Assembly (NCBI GenBank): GCA_947624305.1
Contig: CANQKC010000001.1
Span: 166,043-230,042 of the forward strand
Origin: an uncultured Monoglobus sp.
Lineage (GTDB): Bacteria; Bacillota; Clostridia; Monoglobales; Monoglobaceae
Direction: 5' to 3'
Length of the DNA stretch: 64,000 nucleotides
Below, one piece after another: positions 9,304-18,437 of the stretch. The translations under genes were made by a program, and so were the position numbers. Within the stretch, counting starts at the first letter, position 1. Each line of letters starts with the position of its first letter. The notes under the pieces were generated by a model that had not been told where the DNA came from, made no database searches, and saw only the letters and a program-made list of their open reading frames with translations.

Positions 9304-9412
9304 GATTTTACACCTCCGTAAAGTTATACCTCCGCCCCGGTCTGCTTTTTCCGGAACCGACATGGGATCGCGGCACAACCGAAAAAATCGCGGGACGTGC
9401 GTATTTAATTTT

Positions 9413-9428
9413 TGTGTGACTTCACACA
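9413..9428 (-). promoter_or_regulatory. Perfect dyad at the predicted rpsB transcription start
   Basis: TGTGTGA-CT-TCACACA is a perfect 7-bp inverted repeat with a 2-base centre, starting about eight bases downstream of the rpsB -10 box. It could be an operator or the first hairpin of the 5' leader, which is about 125 bases long. Confidence 0.4.
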
Positions 9429-9435
9429 GAAAAGT

Positions 9436-9464
9436 ATTATATCACACCGTTTCCGGGAATGCAA
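9436..9464 (-). promoter_or_regulatory. Promoter of rpsB-tsf
   Basis: Minus-strand TTGCAT (9459-9464) and TATAAT (9436-9441) separated by exactly 17 bases. Confidence 0.8.
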
Positions 9465-9492
9465 GAGAAATTTTCAATTTTTTTGAAAAATT

Positions 9493-10974
9493 TTATCTTG
9501 AATACGTCTTGGCTATCTTGAGCAGTTTGGCGGCGAGCTCGTCGCTGAAAACGTCGGTGCTTCCGAGCCGCCATGTCCAGTTCCCGCCCATTGTGGACGG
9601 CGTGTTCATCCTCGCGCCGGCGCCCAGGTCAAGTATATCCTGCATTGTGATGATCGCGGTGTCCGCCGGGCTGCCGAGCAGCGACTTGATAAAGCCCCAG
9701 TTTAAACCTTCCTCTTTTGTCAGGCGCAGGTAATCGACCGCGAACCCGCGCATATGCTCGGGAAGAGTCTCAAGCCAGCCCTTGAGCGTGTCATTGTCGT
9801 GCGTTCCGATATACGCGACGGAGTTTTTTGGATAATTGTGCGGAAGGTAATCGCTGTCCTCTCCGGGCGTGAAGCCGAACTGCATGACCTTCATGCCGGG
9901 CATTCCGCTGAACCTCAGCAGCGCCCGCACATCGTCGGTTATGGTGCCAAGGTCCTCGGCGATAAGCGGCGGCGTCTCGCCGAACTCCTGCTTGACCCGA
10001 TTAAAGAAGTCGCTGCCGGGGCCCTTGAGCCATTCGCCCTCAACCGCGTCGGGCTTGCCGTACTCGATCGCGTAGAACGCGTCAAAGCCGCGGAAATGGT
10101 CGATCCTAACTATGTCGTACATATGAAGAGCGGCCGACAGGCGTTTTATCCACCACTCGTATCCTGTCTCGGCCAGATAATCCCAGTTATACAGCGGGTT
10201 CCCCCAAAGCTGGCCCTTCGGCGCGTAGCCGTCGGGCGGGCAGCCCGCCACCTTGATCGGCGTTCTGTCGGGGTCAAGCATCAGCACCTCGTTATGCGCC
10301 CACGCGTCGGCGCTGTCCTCGGCGACATAGATCGGTATGTCGCCTATTATCTTTATTCCCTGCTTGTTCGCGTAGCTCTTCAGCCCGCTCCACTGCTCGT
10401 AAAACCGGTACTGGACATAGACCCAGAAGTTTATCTCATCGTCAAGGCGGTTGTAGACCCTGACTATAGCGTCGGGCTCGCGGCGGACTATGTCATCGTC
10501 CCAGTCGCGGTACATTTTGAGTCCGCTGTCAAACTTAAGAGCCATGAACATGGCGTAGTTTTCGATCCAATATGAGTTTTCGACTCTGAATTTGTCTATC
10601 TCGGCCTTCTTTCGGGCCTTGTCACGATCATAAGCGATTTTAAGCACCTTGAATTTGTTGTTAAATATTTTTTCGTAGTCTACCGTCCCGGGATCGCCGC
10701 CCCAGTCGATATACGCGTAGTCCTCAAAATTAAGCGCCCCATCCTCGCGCAGCAGATCAAAATCAATAAAATAAGGATTTCCCGCGAACGTTGAAAACGA
10801 CTGATAGGGCGAGTCTCCGTAGCCCGTCGGGCCGATCGGAAGTATCTGCCAGTATTTCTGCCCGCTCTTTTGCAAAAAGTCAACAAAGCGATGGGCCTCG
10901 CTGCCCATTGTTCCTATTCCGTAATTGCCGGGAAATGATGAGATATGCATCAAAATTCCGCTTCCGCGTTCCAT
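9493..10974 (-). CDS. malQ: 4-alpha-glucanotransferase (GH77 amylomaltase)
   Basis: 493 residues, the family length. The enzyme transfers alpha-1,4-glucan segments between maltodextrins, in the cytoplasm. The catalytic residues can be placed in IVRIDHFRGFDAFY (nucleophile Asp), PLIAEDLGTI (acid/base Glu) and YIGTHDNDTLKGW (third Asp). The N-terminus GILMHISSFPGNYGIGTMG and the PYQSFSTFAGNPYFID stretch are typical. It is transcribed alone between ilvE (with its own terminator) and rpsB. Glycogen or starch use is the likely context, but no other glucan genes are nearby. Confidence 0.94.
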   Translation of the reverse strand: MERGSGILMHISSFPGNYGIGTMGSEAHRFVDFLQKSGQKYWQILPIGPTGYGDSPYQSFSTFAGNPYFIDFDLLREDGALNFEDYAYIDWGGDPGTVDYEKIFNNKFKVLKIAYDRDKARKKAEIDKFRVENSYWIENYAMFMALKFDSGLKMYRDWDDDIVRREPDAIVRVYNRLDDEINFWVYVQYRFYEQWSGLKSYANKQGIKIIGDIPIYVAEDSADAWAHNEVLMLDPDRTPIKVAGCPPDGYAPKGQLWGNPLYNWDYLAETGYEWWIKRLSAALHMYDIVRIDHFRGFDAFYAIEYGKPDAVEGEWLKGPGSDFFNRVKQEFGETPPLIAEDLGTITDDVRALLRFSGMPGMKVMQFGFTPGEDSDYLPHNYPKNSVAYIGTHDNDTLKGWLETLPEHMRGFAVDYLRLTKEEGLNWGFIKSLLGSPADTAIITMQDILDLGAGARMNTPSTMGGNWTWRLGSTDVFSDELAAKLLKIAKTYSR

Positions 10975-11021
10975 AATTTTTCTCCTTTAATTCTATTTTA
11001 TATCGCGGGAAATCCCGCATG

Positions 11022-11058
11022 AAAAGGCGCCCGCGCCGTTTCCGCGGTGCGGGCGCAC
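11022..11058 (-). terminator. Terminator after ilvE
   Basis: Minus-strand GCGCCCGC pairs with GCGGGCGC around an ACCGCGGAAACGGC loop and is followed by CCTTTT. A second, smaller GCGGGA/TCCCGC hairpin lies at 11004-11018. Confidence 0.75.
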
Positions 11059-11074
11059 TTTAATATGCCGAAAA

Positions 11075-12139
11075 TTAATCAACGGTTACGACCCAGCCCA
11101 TGTCGTCATCGGCCTTGCCGGTCTGAATGTCGGTTATGGTGTCAAAGATCCTCTGAGTGATCTCGCCGATCTGATTGTTGTTGATATGCATTACCTTGTC
11201 TTCCCAGCGGAGCTCGCCGACCGGAGAGATGATAGCGGCAGTGCCCGTGCCGAAGCACTCCTCAAGGGTTCCGTTGTCATACGCTTCGGCAACCTCCTGA
11301 ATGGATATCCTCTTTTCTGAAACGGGAACGCCCCACTTCTTGAGCAGCTCAATCGCGGACATTCTTGTGATGCCGCTTAAAATGCTGCCGTTGAGCATGG
11401 GCGTCACAACCTCGCCGTTGATCTTGAAGAATATGTTCATCGAGCCAACTTCTTCTATATATTTCTGCTCGACTCCGTCCAGCCAGAGAACCTGCGAATA
11501 GCCCTTCTCATGCGCGACCACCTGCGCCCTGATGCTGCTCGCATAGTTGCCGCCGGTCTTTGTGAAGCCCGTGCCGCCGCGGACGGCGCGCACATACGAG
11601 TCCTCAACATAGATCTTGACCGGAGCGAGGCCCTCGGGATAATAAAGTCCGCTGGGCGAGCAGATGATCATAAACTTATATGAGTTGGACGGTCTCACGC
11701 CAAGGAACGGATCGGTGGCGATAATGAACGGTCTGATGTAGAGCGAGGTGCCCTCCTGCTCGGGGATCCAGTCGCGGTCAAGCTCCACAAGCTGCTTGAG
11801 GCCCTCAAGACAAAGCTCCTCGTCGATTGGGGGAATGGCCAGACGCTCATTTGAAACGTTGAGTCTTTTAAAATTCTTGTCGGGTCTGAACAGGCGAACG
11901 TGTCCGTCAGCGGACTTGTAAGCCTTGAGGCCCTCGAAAACCTCCTGCGCGTAGTGGAAAACCATGGCGGACGGGTCAAGCTCTATCGGGCCGTAGGGAA
12001 CAATTCTCGGATCATGCCAGCCCTTGCCCTCGTCATAGTCCATAACAAACATGTGGTCCGAAAAATACACTCCGAAAGGCAGATCCTGCATATTCGGCTT
12101 ACTCTTTGGATTTTGTGTTTTGGTTATTGTGATTTCCAC
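11075..12139 (-). CDS. ilvE: Branched-chain amino acid aminotransferase
   Basis: 354 residues, the longer (fold type IV, BCAT2-like) class. It interconverts Leu, Ile and Val with their 2-oxo acids. The PLP lysine is in [15 protein letters not shown] and the substrate loop in [15 protein letters not shown]; the N-terminal [14 protein letters not shown] is conserved. I chose a GTG start at 12139, because AAAGGG lies nine bases before it; a TTG three codons upstream would sit directly on the ribosome site. Transcribed alone, divergent from nrdD. Confidence 0.92.
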   Translation of the reverse strand: MEITITKTQNPKSKPNMQDLPFGVYFSDHMFVMDYDEGKGWHDPRIVPYGPIELDPSAMVFHYAQEVFEGLKAYKSADGHVRLFRPDKNFKRLNVSNERLAIPPIDEELCLEGLKQLVELDRDWIPEQEGTSLYIRPFIIATDPFLGVRPSNSYKFMIICSPSGLYYPEGLAPVKIYVEDSYVRAVRGGTGFTKTGGNYASSIRAQVVAHEKGYSQVLWLDGVEQKYIEEVGSMNIFFKINGEVVTPMLNGSILSGITRMSAIELLKKWGVPVSEKRISIQEVAEAYDNGTLEECFGTGTAAIISPVGELRWEDKVMHINNNQIGEITQRIFDTITDIQTGKADDDMGWVVTVD

Positions 12140-12306
12140 TTTTATCAACCCTTTCTGATATAAAAAATATAATGTTTTAATTTAAACTAATTAATTATAA
12201 CATATATTTTCCGCCTTTTCAAGAGTTTTTAACCAAAAAATCCTAAAATTTTTAAAGGCCTAAAAAGTTCAAATGTTACAAAATTGTTTCATTTTAAAAA
12301 TAATGC

Positions 12307-12378
12307 TTGACATACATGAAAATCGTGCTATACTATATATATCGCAAATTTACAAAATTAACCACTACATCTTGTGGT
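12307..12378 (+). promoter_or_regulatory. nrdD promoter with two NrdR-like boxes
   Basis: TTGACA (12307-12312) and TATACT (12329-12334) are 16 bases apart. ACCACTACATCTTGTGGT (12361-12378) matches the NrdR box pattern, and a weaker box, TACTATATATATCG (12331-12344), overlaps the -10. Their centres are 32 bases apart, the helical spacing known for paired NrdR boxes. Repression of ribonucleotide reductase by NrdR at high dATP is inferred. Confidence 0.7.
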
Positions 12379-12401
12379 TTAGTAATACGGGAGGTTTTCT
12401 G

Positions 12402-14762
12402 ATGATTAAGACAATTGTTAAGAGAGACGGCAGAGAGGCGAAATTCGACATCTCAAAGATCTCAAACGCCATATTCAAGGCCGCGGAGGCGCTCGGCGGA
12501 AGTGACCGCGAAACTGCGCTTGAACTTGCAGATCAGGTCGTGGATTATGTTGAAAACGGCCTCGGCATATCGAAGCCGGGAGTTGAGGAAATTCAGGACG
12601 CTGTTGAAAAAATTCTGGTTGAGAACGGCCACACAAGAACCGCCAAGGAGTTCATTCTCTACCGCGCGCAGAGAAGCAGGGTACGCGAGATGAACACTCA
12701 GCTCATGCGGGTTTACGAGGATCTGACATTCAAGGCGGCCAAGGACAACGACGTTAAGCGCGAAAACGCCAACATTGACGGCGACACCGCCATGGGCACG
12801 ATGCTCCGCTACGGCAGCGAGGGCGCGAAGTGCTTCTATGACATGTTCATTCTTGACCCGCGCCACGCAAAGGCGCACAAGGACGGCGACATTCACATAC
12901 ACGACTTGGACTTTCTGACGCTTACGACCACCTGCTGTCAGATCGACCTTTTAAAGCTGTTTAAGGGCGGATTTTCCACCGGCCACGGCTTTCTGCGTGA
13001 GCCCAACGACATCGCCAGCTATTCGGCCCTGTGCTGCATAGCGATCCAGTCGAACCAGAACGACCAGCACGGCGGCCAGAGCGTTCCCAATTTTGACTAC
13101 GCCATGGCTCCGGGCGTCGCTAAGACATACAAGAAAAAGTTCGCCAAAAATCTGTCGGCCGCGCTCAATCTTATGGGCGGCATCGACGAGCCTCAGGACA
13201 GCGCGATGAAAATAATTTCCGAGCTTAAAGAAGAAACCGGCGAGGAGCCGAAGCTTGTCAATTCCGACGAGTTTATCGCGGCGCTCACGTCAAAGCTCGG
13301 CGCGCTTATGGACGAGAAGGACGCGAAGCGCGCGGTTCGCTTCATTAAGAAAAACTCCGAGAAAGAGACAGACCGTGCCACATTCCAGGCTATGGAGGCG
13401 CTTATACACAATCTGAATACCATGCACTCCCGCGCGGGCGCGCAGATCCCGTTCAGCTCGCTGAACTACGGAACCGACACTTCCGAGGAGGCGAGAATGG
13501 TTATGCGCAACCTGCTGCTTGCCGAGGAGCGCGGACTGGGCAACGGCGAAACGCCGATCTTCCCGATACATATTTTTAAGGTAAAAGAAGGCGTGAACTA
13601 TAACAAAGAAGATAAGAACTACGACCTGTTCAAACTGGCCTGCCGCGTTTCGGCAAAGCGCCTCTTCCCCAATTTCAGTTTTCTCGACGCGCCTTTCAAC
13701 AAGCAATATTACGTTGAAGGCCGCCCCGAGACCGAGGCGACATACATGGGCTGCAGAACGAGAGTTGTCGCTAACGCTTATGACAAGTCAAGAGAGATAA
13801 CCTACGGCCGCGGCAATCTGAGCTTCACCTCGATCAACCTTCCGAGAATAGCGATCAAGGCCAAGGGAGACATAGACTGGTTCTTTGACGAGCTTGACAG
13901 AAAGATCGACCTTGTTATAGATCAGCTTTTGGCAAGGTACAAGGTCCAGGCGGCAAAGACCGTTAAGAACTATCCCTTCCTCATGGGTCAGGGAATTTGG
14001 ATCGACTCCGACAAGCTCAAGGAGAACGACACCGTCGGCGAGGTATTGAAACACGGCACCCTGACCGCGGGATTTATCGGCCTTGCCGAGTGCCTCAAAG
14101 CGCTGACCGGCGAGCACCACGGCGAGTCAAGGCGCTCGCAAAATCTGGGCCTTGAGATCGTGGGCCACATGAGAAAGCGCATGGACGAGGCGACCGAGCA
14201 ATACGGCATGAACTTCTCGCTGATTGCAACTCCGGCCGAAGGCCTTTCGGGCAGATTTGTAAAAATCGACCGAAAGCTGTTCGGAAGCATTCCCGGTGTT
14301 ACGGACAGAGAATATTACACCAACTCGTTCCACATTCCTGTATACTATCCGATAAGCGCCTATGAAAAGATCGAGCTTGAGGCTCCCTATCACGCACTGA
14401 CCAACGGTGGACACATCTCGTACATAGAGCTTGACGGAGACCCGACGACAAACCTCGAGGCCTTCGAGAGCGTTATAAGATATATGAAGGAATGCGGCGT
14501 CGGCTACGGCAGCATCAACCATCCCGTCGACCGCGACCCCGTCTGCGGCTATACCGGAATAATCAACGACGAGTGCCCCGGCTGCGGACGCAAAGCCGTT
14601 GAGACAGGCGAGGACGGTGAAGTGATCGGAATTGAGCGCATAAGGCGCGTTACCGGCTATCTTGCCGGAACGCTCGACAGATTTAACGACGCCAAAAAAG
14701 CCGAGGTGCGCGACCGTGTTAAGCACATGCATGTAGGTGCGCCCCCGAAAAGCGAAAATTAA
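12402..14762 (+). CDS. nrdD: Anaerobic (class III) ribonucleoside-triphosphate reductase, large subunit
   Basis: 786 residues. Residues about 1-90 form an ATP-cone (MIKTIVKRDGREAKFDISKI...). Catalytic cysteines lie in TTTCCQIDLL and ALCCIAIQSNQNDQHGG. The C-terminus has the zinc site (VCGYTG...CPGCG) and the glycyl-radical motif RVTGYLAGTLDRF with the radical Gly near residue 752. The start is the ATG at 12402 with GGGAGG upstream. It reduces NTPs under anoxia and needs the radical-SAM activase NrdG, which is normally the next gene but is absent here: two terminators follow. Confidence 0.95.
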   Translation: MIKTIVKRDGREAKFDISKISNAIFKAAEALGGSDRETALELADQVVDYVENGLGISKPGVEEIQDAVEKILVENGHTRTAKEFILYRAQRSRVREMNTQLMRVYEDLTFKAAKDNDVKRENANIDGDTAMGTMLRYGSEGAKCFYDMFILDPRHAKAHKDGDIHIHDLDFLTLTTTCCQIDLLKLFKGGFSTGHGFLREPNDIASYSALCCIAIQSNQNDQHGGQSVPNFDYAMAPGVAKTYKKKFAKNLSAALNLMGGIDEPQDSAMKIISELKEETGEEPKLVNSDEFIAALTSKLGALMDEKDAKRAVRFIKKNSEKETDRATFQAMEALIHNLNTMHSRAGAQIPFSSLNYGTDTSEEARMVMRNLLLAEERGLGNGETPIFPIHIFKVKEGVNYNKEDKNYDLFKLACRVSAKRLFPNFSFLDAPFNKQYYVEGRPETEATYMGCRTRVVANAYDKSREITYGRGNLSFTSINLPRIAIKAKGDIDWFFDELDRKIDLVIDQLLARYKVQAAKTVKNYPFLMGQGIWIDSDKLKENDTVGEVLKHGTLTAGFIGLAECLKALTGEHHGESRRSQNLGLEIVGHMRKRMDEATEQYGMNFSLIATPAEGLSGRFVKIDRKLFGSIPGVTDREYYTNSFHIPVYYPISAYEKIELEAPYHALTNGGHISYIELDGDPTTNLEAFESVIRYMKECGVGYGSINHPVDRDPVCGYTGIINDECPGCGRKAVETGEDGEVIGIERIRRVTGYLAGTLDRFNDAKKAEVRDRVKHMHVGAPPKSEN

Positions 14763-14765
14763 TAT

Positions 14766-14803
14766 TAAACCCCCGCGCCGGTCGGCGCAGGGGTTGATTT
14801 TTC
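14766..14803 (+). terminator. Terminator after nrdD
   Basis: AACCCCCGCGCC pairs with GGCGCAGGGGTT around GGTC, directly after the nrdD stop, followed by GATTTTT. Confidence 0.8.
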
Positions 14804-14818
14804 AAAATCACTTCATAA

Positions 14819-14850
14819 CAAAAACCCGCGGAAACATCCGCGGGCTTTTC
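14819..14850 (-). terminator. Terminator after the small hypothetical gene (bidirectional)
   Basis: CCCGCGGA and TCCGCGGG form a perfect stem; read on the minus strand it is followed by TTTTTG, read on the plus strand by CTTTTC. Confidence 0.75.
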
Positions 14851-14856
14851 GGTGAA

Positions 14857-15129
14857 TTAGCTGTTTTTAAGCTTTATAATCCGCACACTGTTTGAAAGGG
14901 GCTCAAACTCGTCCCCGGTGACCTTCGCCTCATTCGGGCGTATGGTCAATTCGCGCTCCTCCTCCGCTTTCTCGTCAAACTCGTTGATAAGAAGAGAAAT
15001 TTCGCGCTTCATCTCAGCAATGCGGCTCAGTGTGCCGCTCCTCAACGCTTCGGAACCGAGACGGAAATCATCCCGCGCGGTTCTTCTGTATCTGCGCTCA
15101 GAAAAAACATTAACTGCTGCAGCTCTCAT
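14857..15129 (-). CDS. Small hypothetical protein, 90 residues
   Basis: Starts MRAAAVNVFSERRYRRTARD at 15129 with TTAGGAG at proper distance; longer in-frame starts lie upstream of the promoter and are rejected. The sequence is charged and probably helical in its middle part (RIAEMKREISLLINEFDEKAEEERELT), with no signal peptide or membrane segment. I do not recognise the family. It has a good sigma-A promoter and terminator of its own, so it is likely a real, independently regulated gene. Confidence 0.6.
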   Translation of the reverse strand: MRAAAVNVFSERRYRRTARDDFRLGSEALRSGTLSRIAEMKREISLLINEFDEKAEEERELTIRPNEAKVTGDEFEPLSNSVRIIKLKNS

Positions 15130-15229
15130 GCTAACACTCCTAATTTCGGTTTTAAACCAATCTGCCTTAAATATTAATTTTACGTCGTGCGGCAATGATT
15201 TTGAAACATCATTGTAACACTTTTGTAAC

Positions 15230-15258
15230 ATCATAGCACGGTTACATAAATTTGTCAA
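15230..15258 (-). promoter_or_regulatory. Promoter of the small hypothetical gene, with TGTTACAA repeats
   Basis: Minus-strand TTGACA (15253-15258) and TATGAT (15230-15235) with a 17-base spacer. Two direct TGTTACAA repeats lie at the -10 and just downstream, and GTAAC...GTTAC brackets the -10, so a repressor site is possible. Confidence 0.7.
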
Positions 15259-15408
15259 GACTTTTTTGCAAACTTTTTTCGGCAAAAACCGCGTTTTTTC
15301 GGGCTTTTTGATTTATAATCCAATTATAGCACGCGCAACACGCAAAAAATTGTACATATATTAATAATCGTGATACATAAAAATAATTCAAAAAAATCAA
15401 AAAAACTC

Positions 15409-15437
15409 TTGACAAACAAGTCCCGCTGTTGTATAAT
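15409..15437 (+). promoter_or_regulatory. Promoter of tRNA-Leu
   Basis: TTGACA (15409-15414) and TATAAT (15432-15437), spacer 17 bases, 25 bases before the tRNA. Confidence 0.8.
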
Positions 15438-15462
15438 TTAAAAGTCGTGTTAAGCGGCATAC

Positions 15463-15549
15463 GCGGATATGGCGGAATTGGCAGACGCGCATGGTTCAGG
15501 TCCATGTGAGAGCAATCTCATGGAGGTTCAAGTCCTCTTATCCGCACCA
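15463..15549 (+). tRNA. tRNA-Leu(CAG)
   Basis: Class II tRNA with long variable arm. Acceptor GCGGATA/TATCCGC, anticodon stem CATGG/CCATG with loop TTCAGGT (anticodon CAG), variable arm TGAGAGCAATCTCA, T-arm GGAGG-TTCAAGT-CCTCT, and encoded ACCA at the 3' end. Confidence 0.93.
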
Positions 15550-15554
15550 TTACG

Positions 15555-15594
15555 AATGTTCTTACAGGACTTATGCCTGTGAGAACATTTTTTT
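15555..15594 (+). terminator. Terminator after tRNA-Leu
   Basis: AATGTTCTTACAGG pairs with CCTGTGAGAACATT, followed by seven T. It overlaps the end of the convergent recombinase gene. Confidence 0.85.
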
Positions 15595-17308
15595 ATCCTG
15601 TTTTTTTGTTGTTTCCCGAAAAGTACATGTCTACTCCTTTCCGGGTGTTCATTTTTATCTCGTTTGCGGGTATCGCTTTGAGCTTCGGTATCTCTATCGA
15701 GCCTATGCAGTTATAGTGTATTTTAAGCCGCTGAACTTTCTTTCCGTCGATTATTTCCGCTTGATATACCTCAATTTTTTCTATCAGCTCATTTAACATT
15801 CTCGGAGTAAGTTTTCTTGCCCGTGTATATTTCCTTACGACCGACATAAACTCATCCGTGGAAATGCTGCGGCTTTCGCTTTTGGATATCTCGGACTTGA
15901 GCGACTCTATCCGTTTTGCCAGCTCTTTCTGCTCGCCGTCATATTTCACCGACAGCTTTCCGAACCGCTCATCCGTTATTCGGCCCATTACGTTGTCCTC
16001 ATATATGCGCTCGAATAATATGTCAAGCTCTTTGTCACGGGCGAGCAGGGCTTTAAGCTCATTTTGTTTTGCCTCGATTTTGTGTTCCGCGTCTTTTATC
16101 GACTGACCCATTACGAGCCTCATAAACTCGCCCTCATACTTTACGGCAAGCCTAGTGAGGCTCCGTATTTCTCCGAGCACCGCCTTTTCAAGAAAATCAA
16201 CCCGTATATAATGAGTAGATGAGCAGATTTTTCTTGAGCCTCTGTTGTAGCCGGAACAGTTAAAGTATTCTATGCTCGGATTTTTCTGATTAAAATGATA
16301 CCACAAATTGCTGCCGCAGTCAGCGCATACAAGCAATCCCGAAAACATATTTTTCTCGCCGTCGGCTTTCTTGCGTTTTCTTGTCTTACCGCACTTAGCC
16401 TGTATCTTCTCCCAGACCGAGCGCTCTATTATCGGCTCGTGAACGTCTTTAAATATTACCCAATTTTCTTTGTCGTTCTCTATCCTTTTCTTGTTCTTAT
16501 AGGATTTTGAGTATGTTTTAAAGTTGATCAGATCGCCGCAGTATTCCTGAGTATGCAGTATCTTTGTTATGGTCGAATTGTTCCACTTGTACGGTTCGGC
16601 GGTATTTATCCTGCCCGCTCTTTTTCTGCCCTTGCTCAGCCAATAGTTCATTGGCGTGAGTATCTTATCCTTTTCAAGCGCTCCTGCTATCTGCTCGGCT
16701 CCAAAGCCCGAAAGTGTCATCGAGTATATCCTTCGCACGACCGCCGCGGCTTCATCGTCAATTACCCACCGCTTATGATCATCGGGGTCCTGAATATATC
16801 CGTATGGCGGCTGGCCCAGAGGCTCGCCCGAATTGCCCTTGATTTTGTTGCTTATCCTGCGCTTTTTGGAAATGTCGCGGGAATACCACTCGTTAAACAG
16901 ATTTTTTATCGGCGCTATATCATTCTCGCCTTCTTCCGTGTCGATACCGTCCGATACCGCAACAAGCCTTATGTCATGCTCGGGGAAAAATTCTTCCGTC
17001 AGCTTTCCGACTTCGATATAGTTCCTGCCGAGACGCGATAAGTCTTTTACAAACACCGCCGATACCTTGAAGTTTTTAATATCGCTCAGCATATCAGCAA
17101 AGCCGGGCCTGTCCATTGTCACGCCCGAAATTCCGTCGTCGCAGTATATGTAAAGTTTCGTATAGCCCTTTTCCTTAGCGACTTTTGTAAGCAGCTTTTT
17201 CTGATTGCCTATGCTGTAGCTGTCGCCTTCAAGATTATCGTCTCTGCTGAGACGGACATACAGAGCAGCGGCTTCGTCTCGTTTGTAAGTTTTCTTCGAC
17301 TGTCTCAT
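15593..17308 (-). CDS. Large serine recombinase (Tn1549/TnpX-like)
   Basis: 571 residues. The N-terminal resolvase domain has the nucleophile Ser21 in ALYVRLSRDDN, plus GNQKKLL, YCDDGISGVTMDRPGF and KDLSRLGRN. A recombinase domain follows (GQPPYGYIQDPDDHKRWVIDDEAAAVVRRIY), then a zinc ribbon (LLVCADCGSNLWYHF...YFNCSGY) and a coiled coil (about residues 400-490), then a C-terminal segment as in clostridial Tn5397 TnpX/Tn1549-type integrases. Such enzymes excise and insert mobilizable elements without a host tRNA site. The start at 17308 has AAAGGAGGCAATT upstream. It is intact, whereas its probable partner genes are decayed. Confidence 0.9.
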   Translation of the reverse strand: MRQSKKTYKRDEAAALYVRLSRDDNLEGDSYSIGNQKKLLTKVAKEKGYTKLYIYCDDGISGVTMDRPGFADMLSDIKNFKVSAVFVKDLSRLGRNYIEVGKLTEEFFPEHDIRLVAVSDGIDTEEGENDIAPIKNLFNEWYSRDISKKRRISNKIKGNSGEPLGQPPYGYIQDPDDHKRWVIDDEAAAVVRRIYSMTLSGFGAEQIAGALEKDKILTPMNYWLSKGRKRAGRINTAEPYKWNNSTITKILHTQEYCGDLINFKTYSKSYKNKKRIENDKENWVIFKDVHEPIIERSVWEKIQAKCGKTRKRKKADGEKNMFSGLLVCADCGSNLWYHFNQKNPSIEYFNCSGYNRGSRKICSSTHYIRVDFLEKAVLGEIRSLTRLAVKYEGEFMRLVMGQSIKDAEHKIEAKQNELKALLARDKELDILFERIYEDNVMGRITDERFGKLSVKYDGEQKELAKRIESLKSEISKSESRSISTDEFMSVVRKYTRARKLTPRMLNELIEKIEVYQAEIIDGKKVQRLKIHYNCIGSIEIPKLKAIPANEIKMNTRKGVDMYFSGNNKKTG

Positions 17309-17339
17309 AATTGCCTCCTTTCCCGACAGTCAAACAAAC

Positions 17340-17698
17340 AGTATTACAATTTGATTATATCAAAAAAATTACTGCTTGTCAGCCTGTTTTTTAAAATTTA
17401 TGACATCATTAAACGGAGCAGTATCGAGCCTAAAGTTTCAGCCGAACGCTTTTTGAACACAGGCTCGACTATGAAAGTTGCCTGCGGCGGCTTAATAAAA
17501 AATTGCAGTATAGCAAGCACAGCAAACGGGTACCCAATTTTAATAAATCAAAATCGCTTTACTTGCAAATTATGAATAACAGCAAGCAAAGCGAATGGGT
17601 ACCCGTTCGCGGTTTTGCGAAACGGACAAGCCGTTTTATACGCAAAAAAATATTGGGAAATTATCCCAAACCCTTTATTAAATTTCGGAGGTATACGC
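17340..17698 (+). other. Intergenic region before mobC, possible oriT
   Basis: No gene is seen in these 359 bases. The motif AGCAAGC-N-CAGC/AAGC...GGGTACCC occurs twice (17511-17534 and 17581-17604), followed by an imperfect inverted repeat CGTTCGC/GCGAAACG (17603-17624). Repeats and a hairpin directly upstream of mobC are where a transfer origin would be expected, but no nick site can be assigned. Confidence 0.3.
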
Positions 17699-18207
17699 AT
17701 GGAAAACAGAAAGAGAAATATTCAGATAAAATTCAGAGTAACGGAAAAAGAACGCGAGCTTATCGAGAAGAAAATGGCGCAGCTACCCATACATAAAATC
17801 GGAGCGTACATGCGCAAAATGGCAATAGACGGCTACATAATCTACACAGACTTATCGCCGATAAAAGAATACGCCAAACAGCTTCAAGCCATCGGCAAAA
17901 ACATAAATCAAATCGCAAAGCGCGTAAACGAGAAAGGCTCGATCTACAAAGACGACATAGCAGCTCTACAAGTAACCGCTGATCAAATATGGTATGCTGA
18001 TTGCGTCGGCAGGAATTTCGTCAGATTGTTCAAAAGTGACGCGGCATACTTTGTGTATGGCAAGGAGCTTTTGGGCGATATGACGGAATTATCGCAAGCA
18101 AGCAGCGTGCCAAGCCGTAGGCGGTATTTAATCAGCGGTTACGAAGGAAAAAATGAATGAAGTATGGCAGCTCCAAAGAAAAATTTTAATGAGCTTGAAG
18201 TATTGAT
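17699..18207 (+). pseudogene. mobC-like mobilization gene interrupted by a small insertion
   Basis: The ATG at 17699 follows TTCGGAGG. The first 91 codons read as a MobC relaxosome protein (MENRKRNIQIKFRVTEKERE..., AIGKNINQIAKRVNE..., DDIAALQ). The expected C-terminus, EKMNEVWQLQRKILMSLKY, is found at 18147-18207, but 171 bases with terminal inverted repeats (17972-18142) lie between. Reading through the insertion gives an unrelated tail ending at 18160. MobC helps a relaxase nick oriT; the relaxase gene that normally follows is missing, so the element cannot mobilise itself. Confidence 0.75.
17972..18142. mobile_element. 171-bp MITE-like insertion within mobC
   Basis: Ends are an 18-bp imperfect inverted repeat: GTAACCGCTGATCAAATA on the left and the complement of GTAACCGCTGATTAAATA on the right (17 of 18 match). 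There is no transposase gene inside. GTAA termini recall IS66-family ends, but I see no 8-bp target duplication, so the assignment is open. Boundaries are supported independently by the point where MobC homology breaks and resumes. Confidence 0.65.
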
Positions 18208-18437
18208 TGTGCGCTATATACAGACCAAACCGAATATTTTCTACGGTTATTTAAAAATAAAAACTGGGCGACCATAAGGATATGTGATATAATGTAAATA
18301 TCAAAATATATATGAAGGATGTTGATTATAAAAAATGGTTACGGAATATTATCCACAATATTTCAAAACGCGATCAGATATGTGGTAACGGTGAAAGCAT
18401 TGAATCTTAATTAAATAATTTAAGCGTATATCATAAT
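18208..18437. other. Non-coding stretch between mobC remnant and terminator-like hairpin
   Basis: 230 AT-rich bases without a gene. A promoter-like TTTTAT...TATAAT (around 18288-18293) is present but nothing recognisable is downstream. Confidence 0.3.

Noticed and set aside
9470..9492. A/T hairpin after malQ as a terminator
   Set aside because: Stem is only A/T pairs and imperfect; too weak to call.
15463..15549. tRNA-Leu as attachment site of the neighbouring element
   Set aside because: No second copy of the tRNA 3' end is seen downstream, and large serine recombinases do not normally use tRNA genes.
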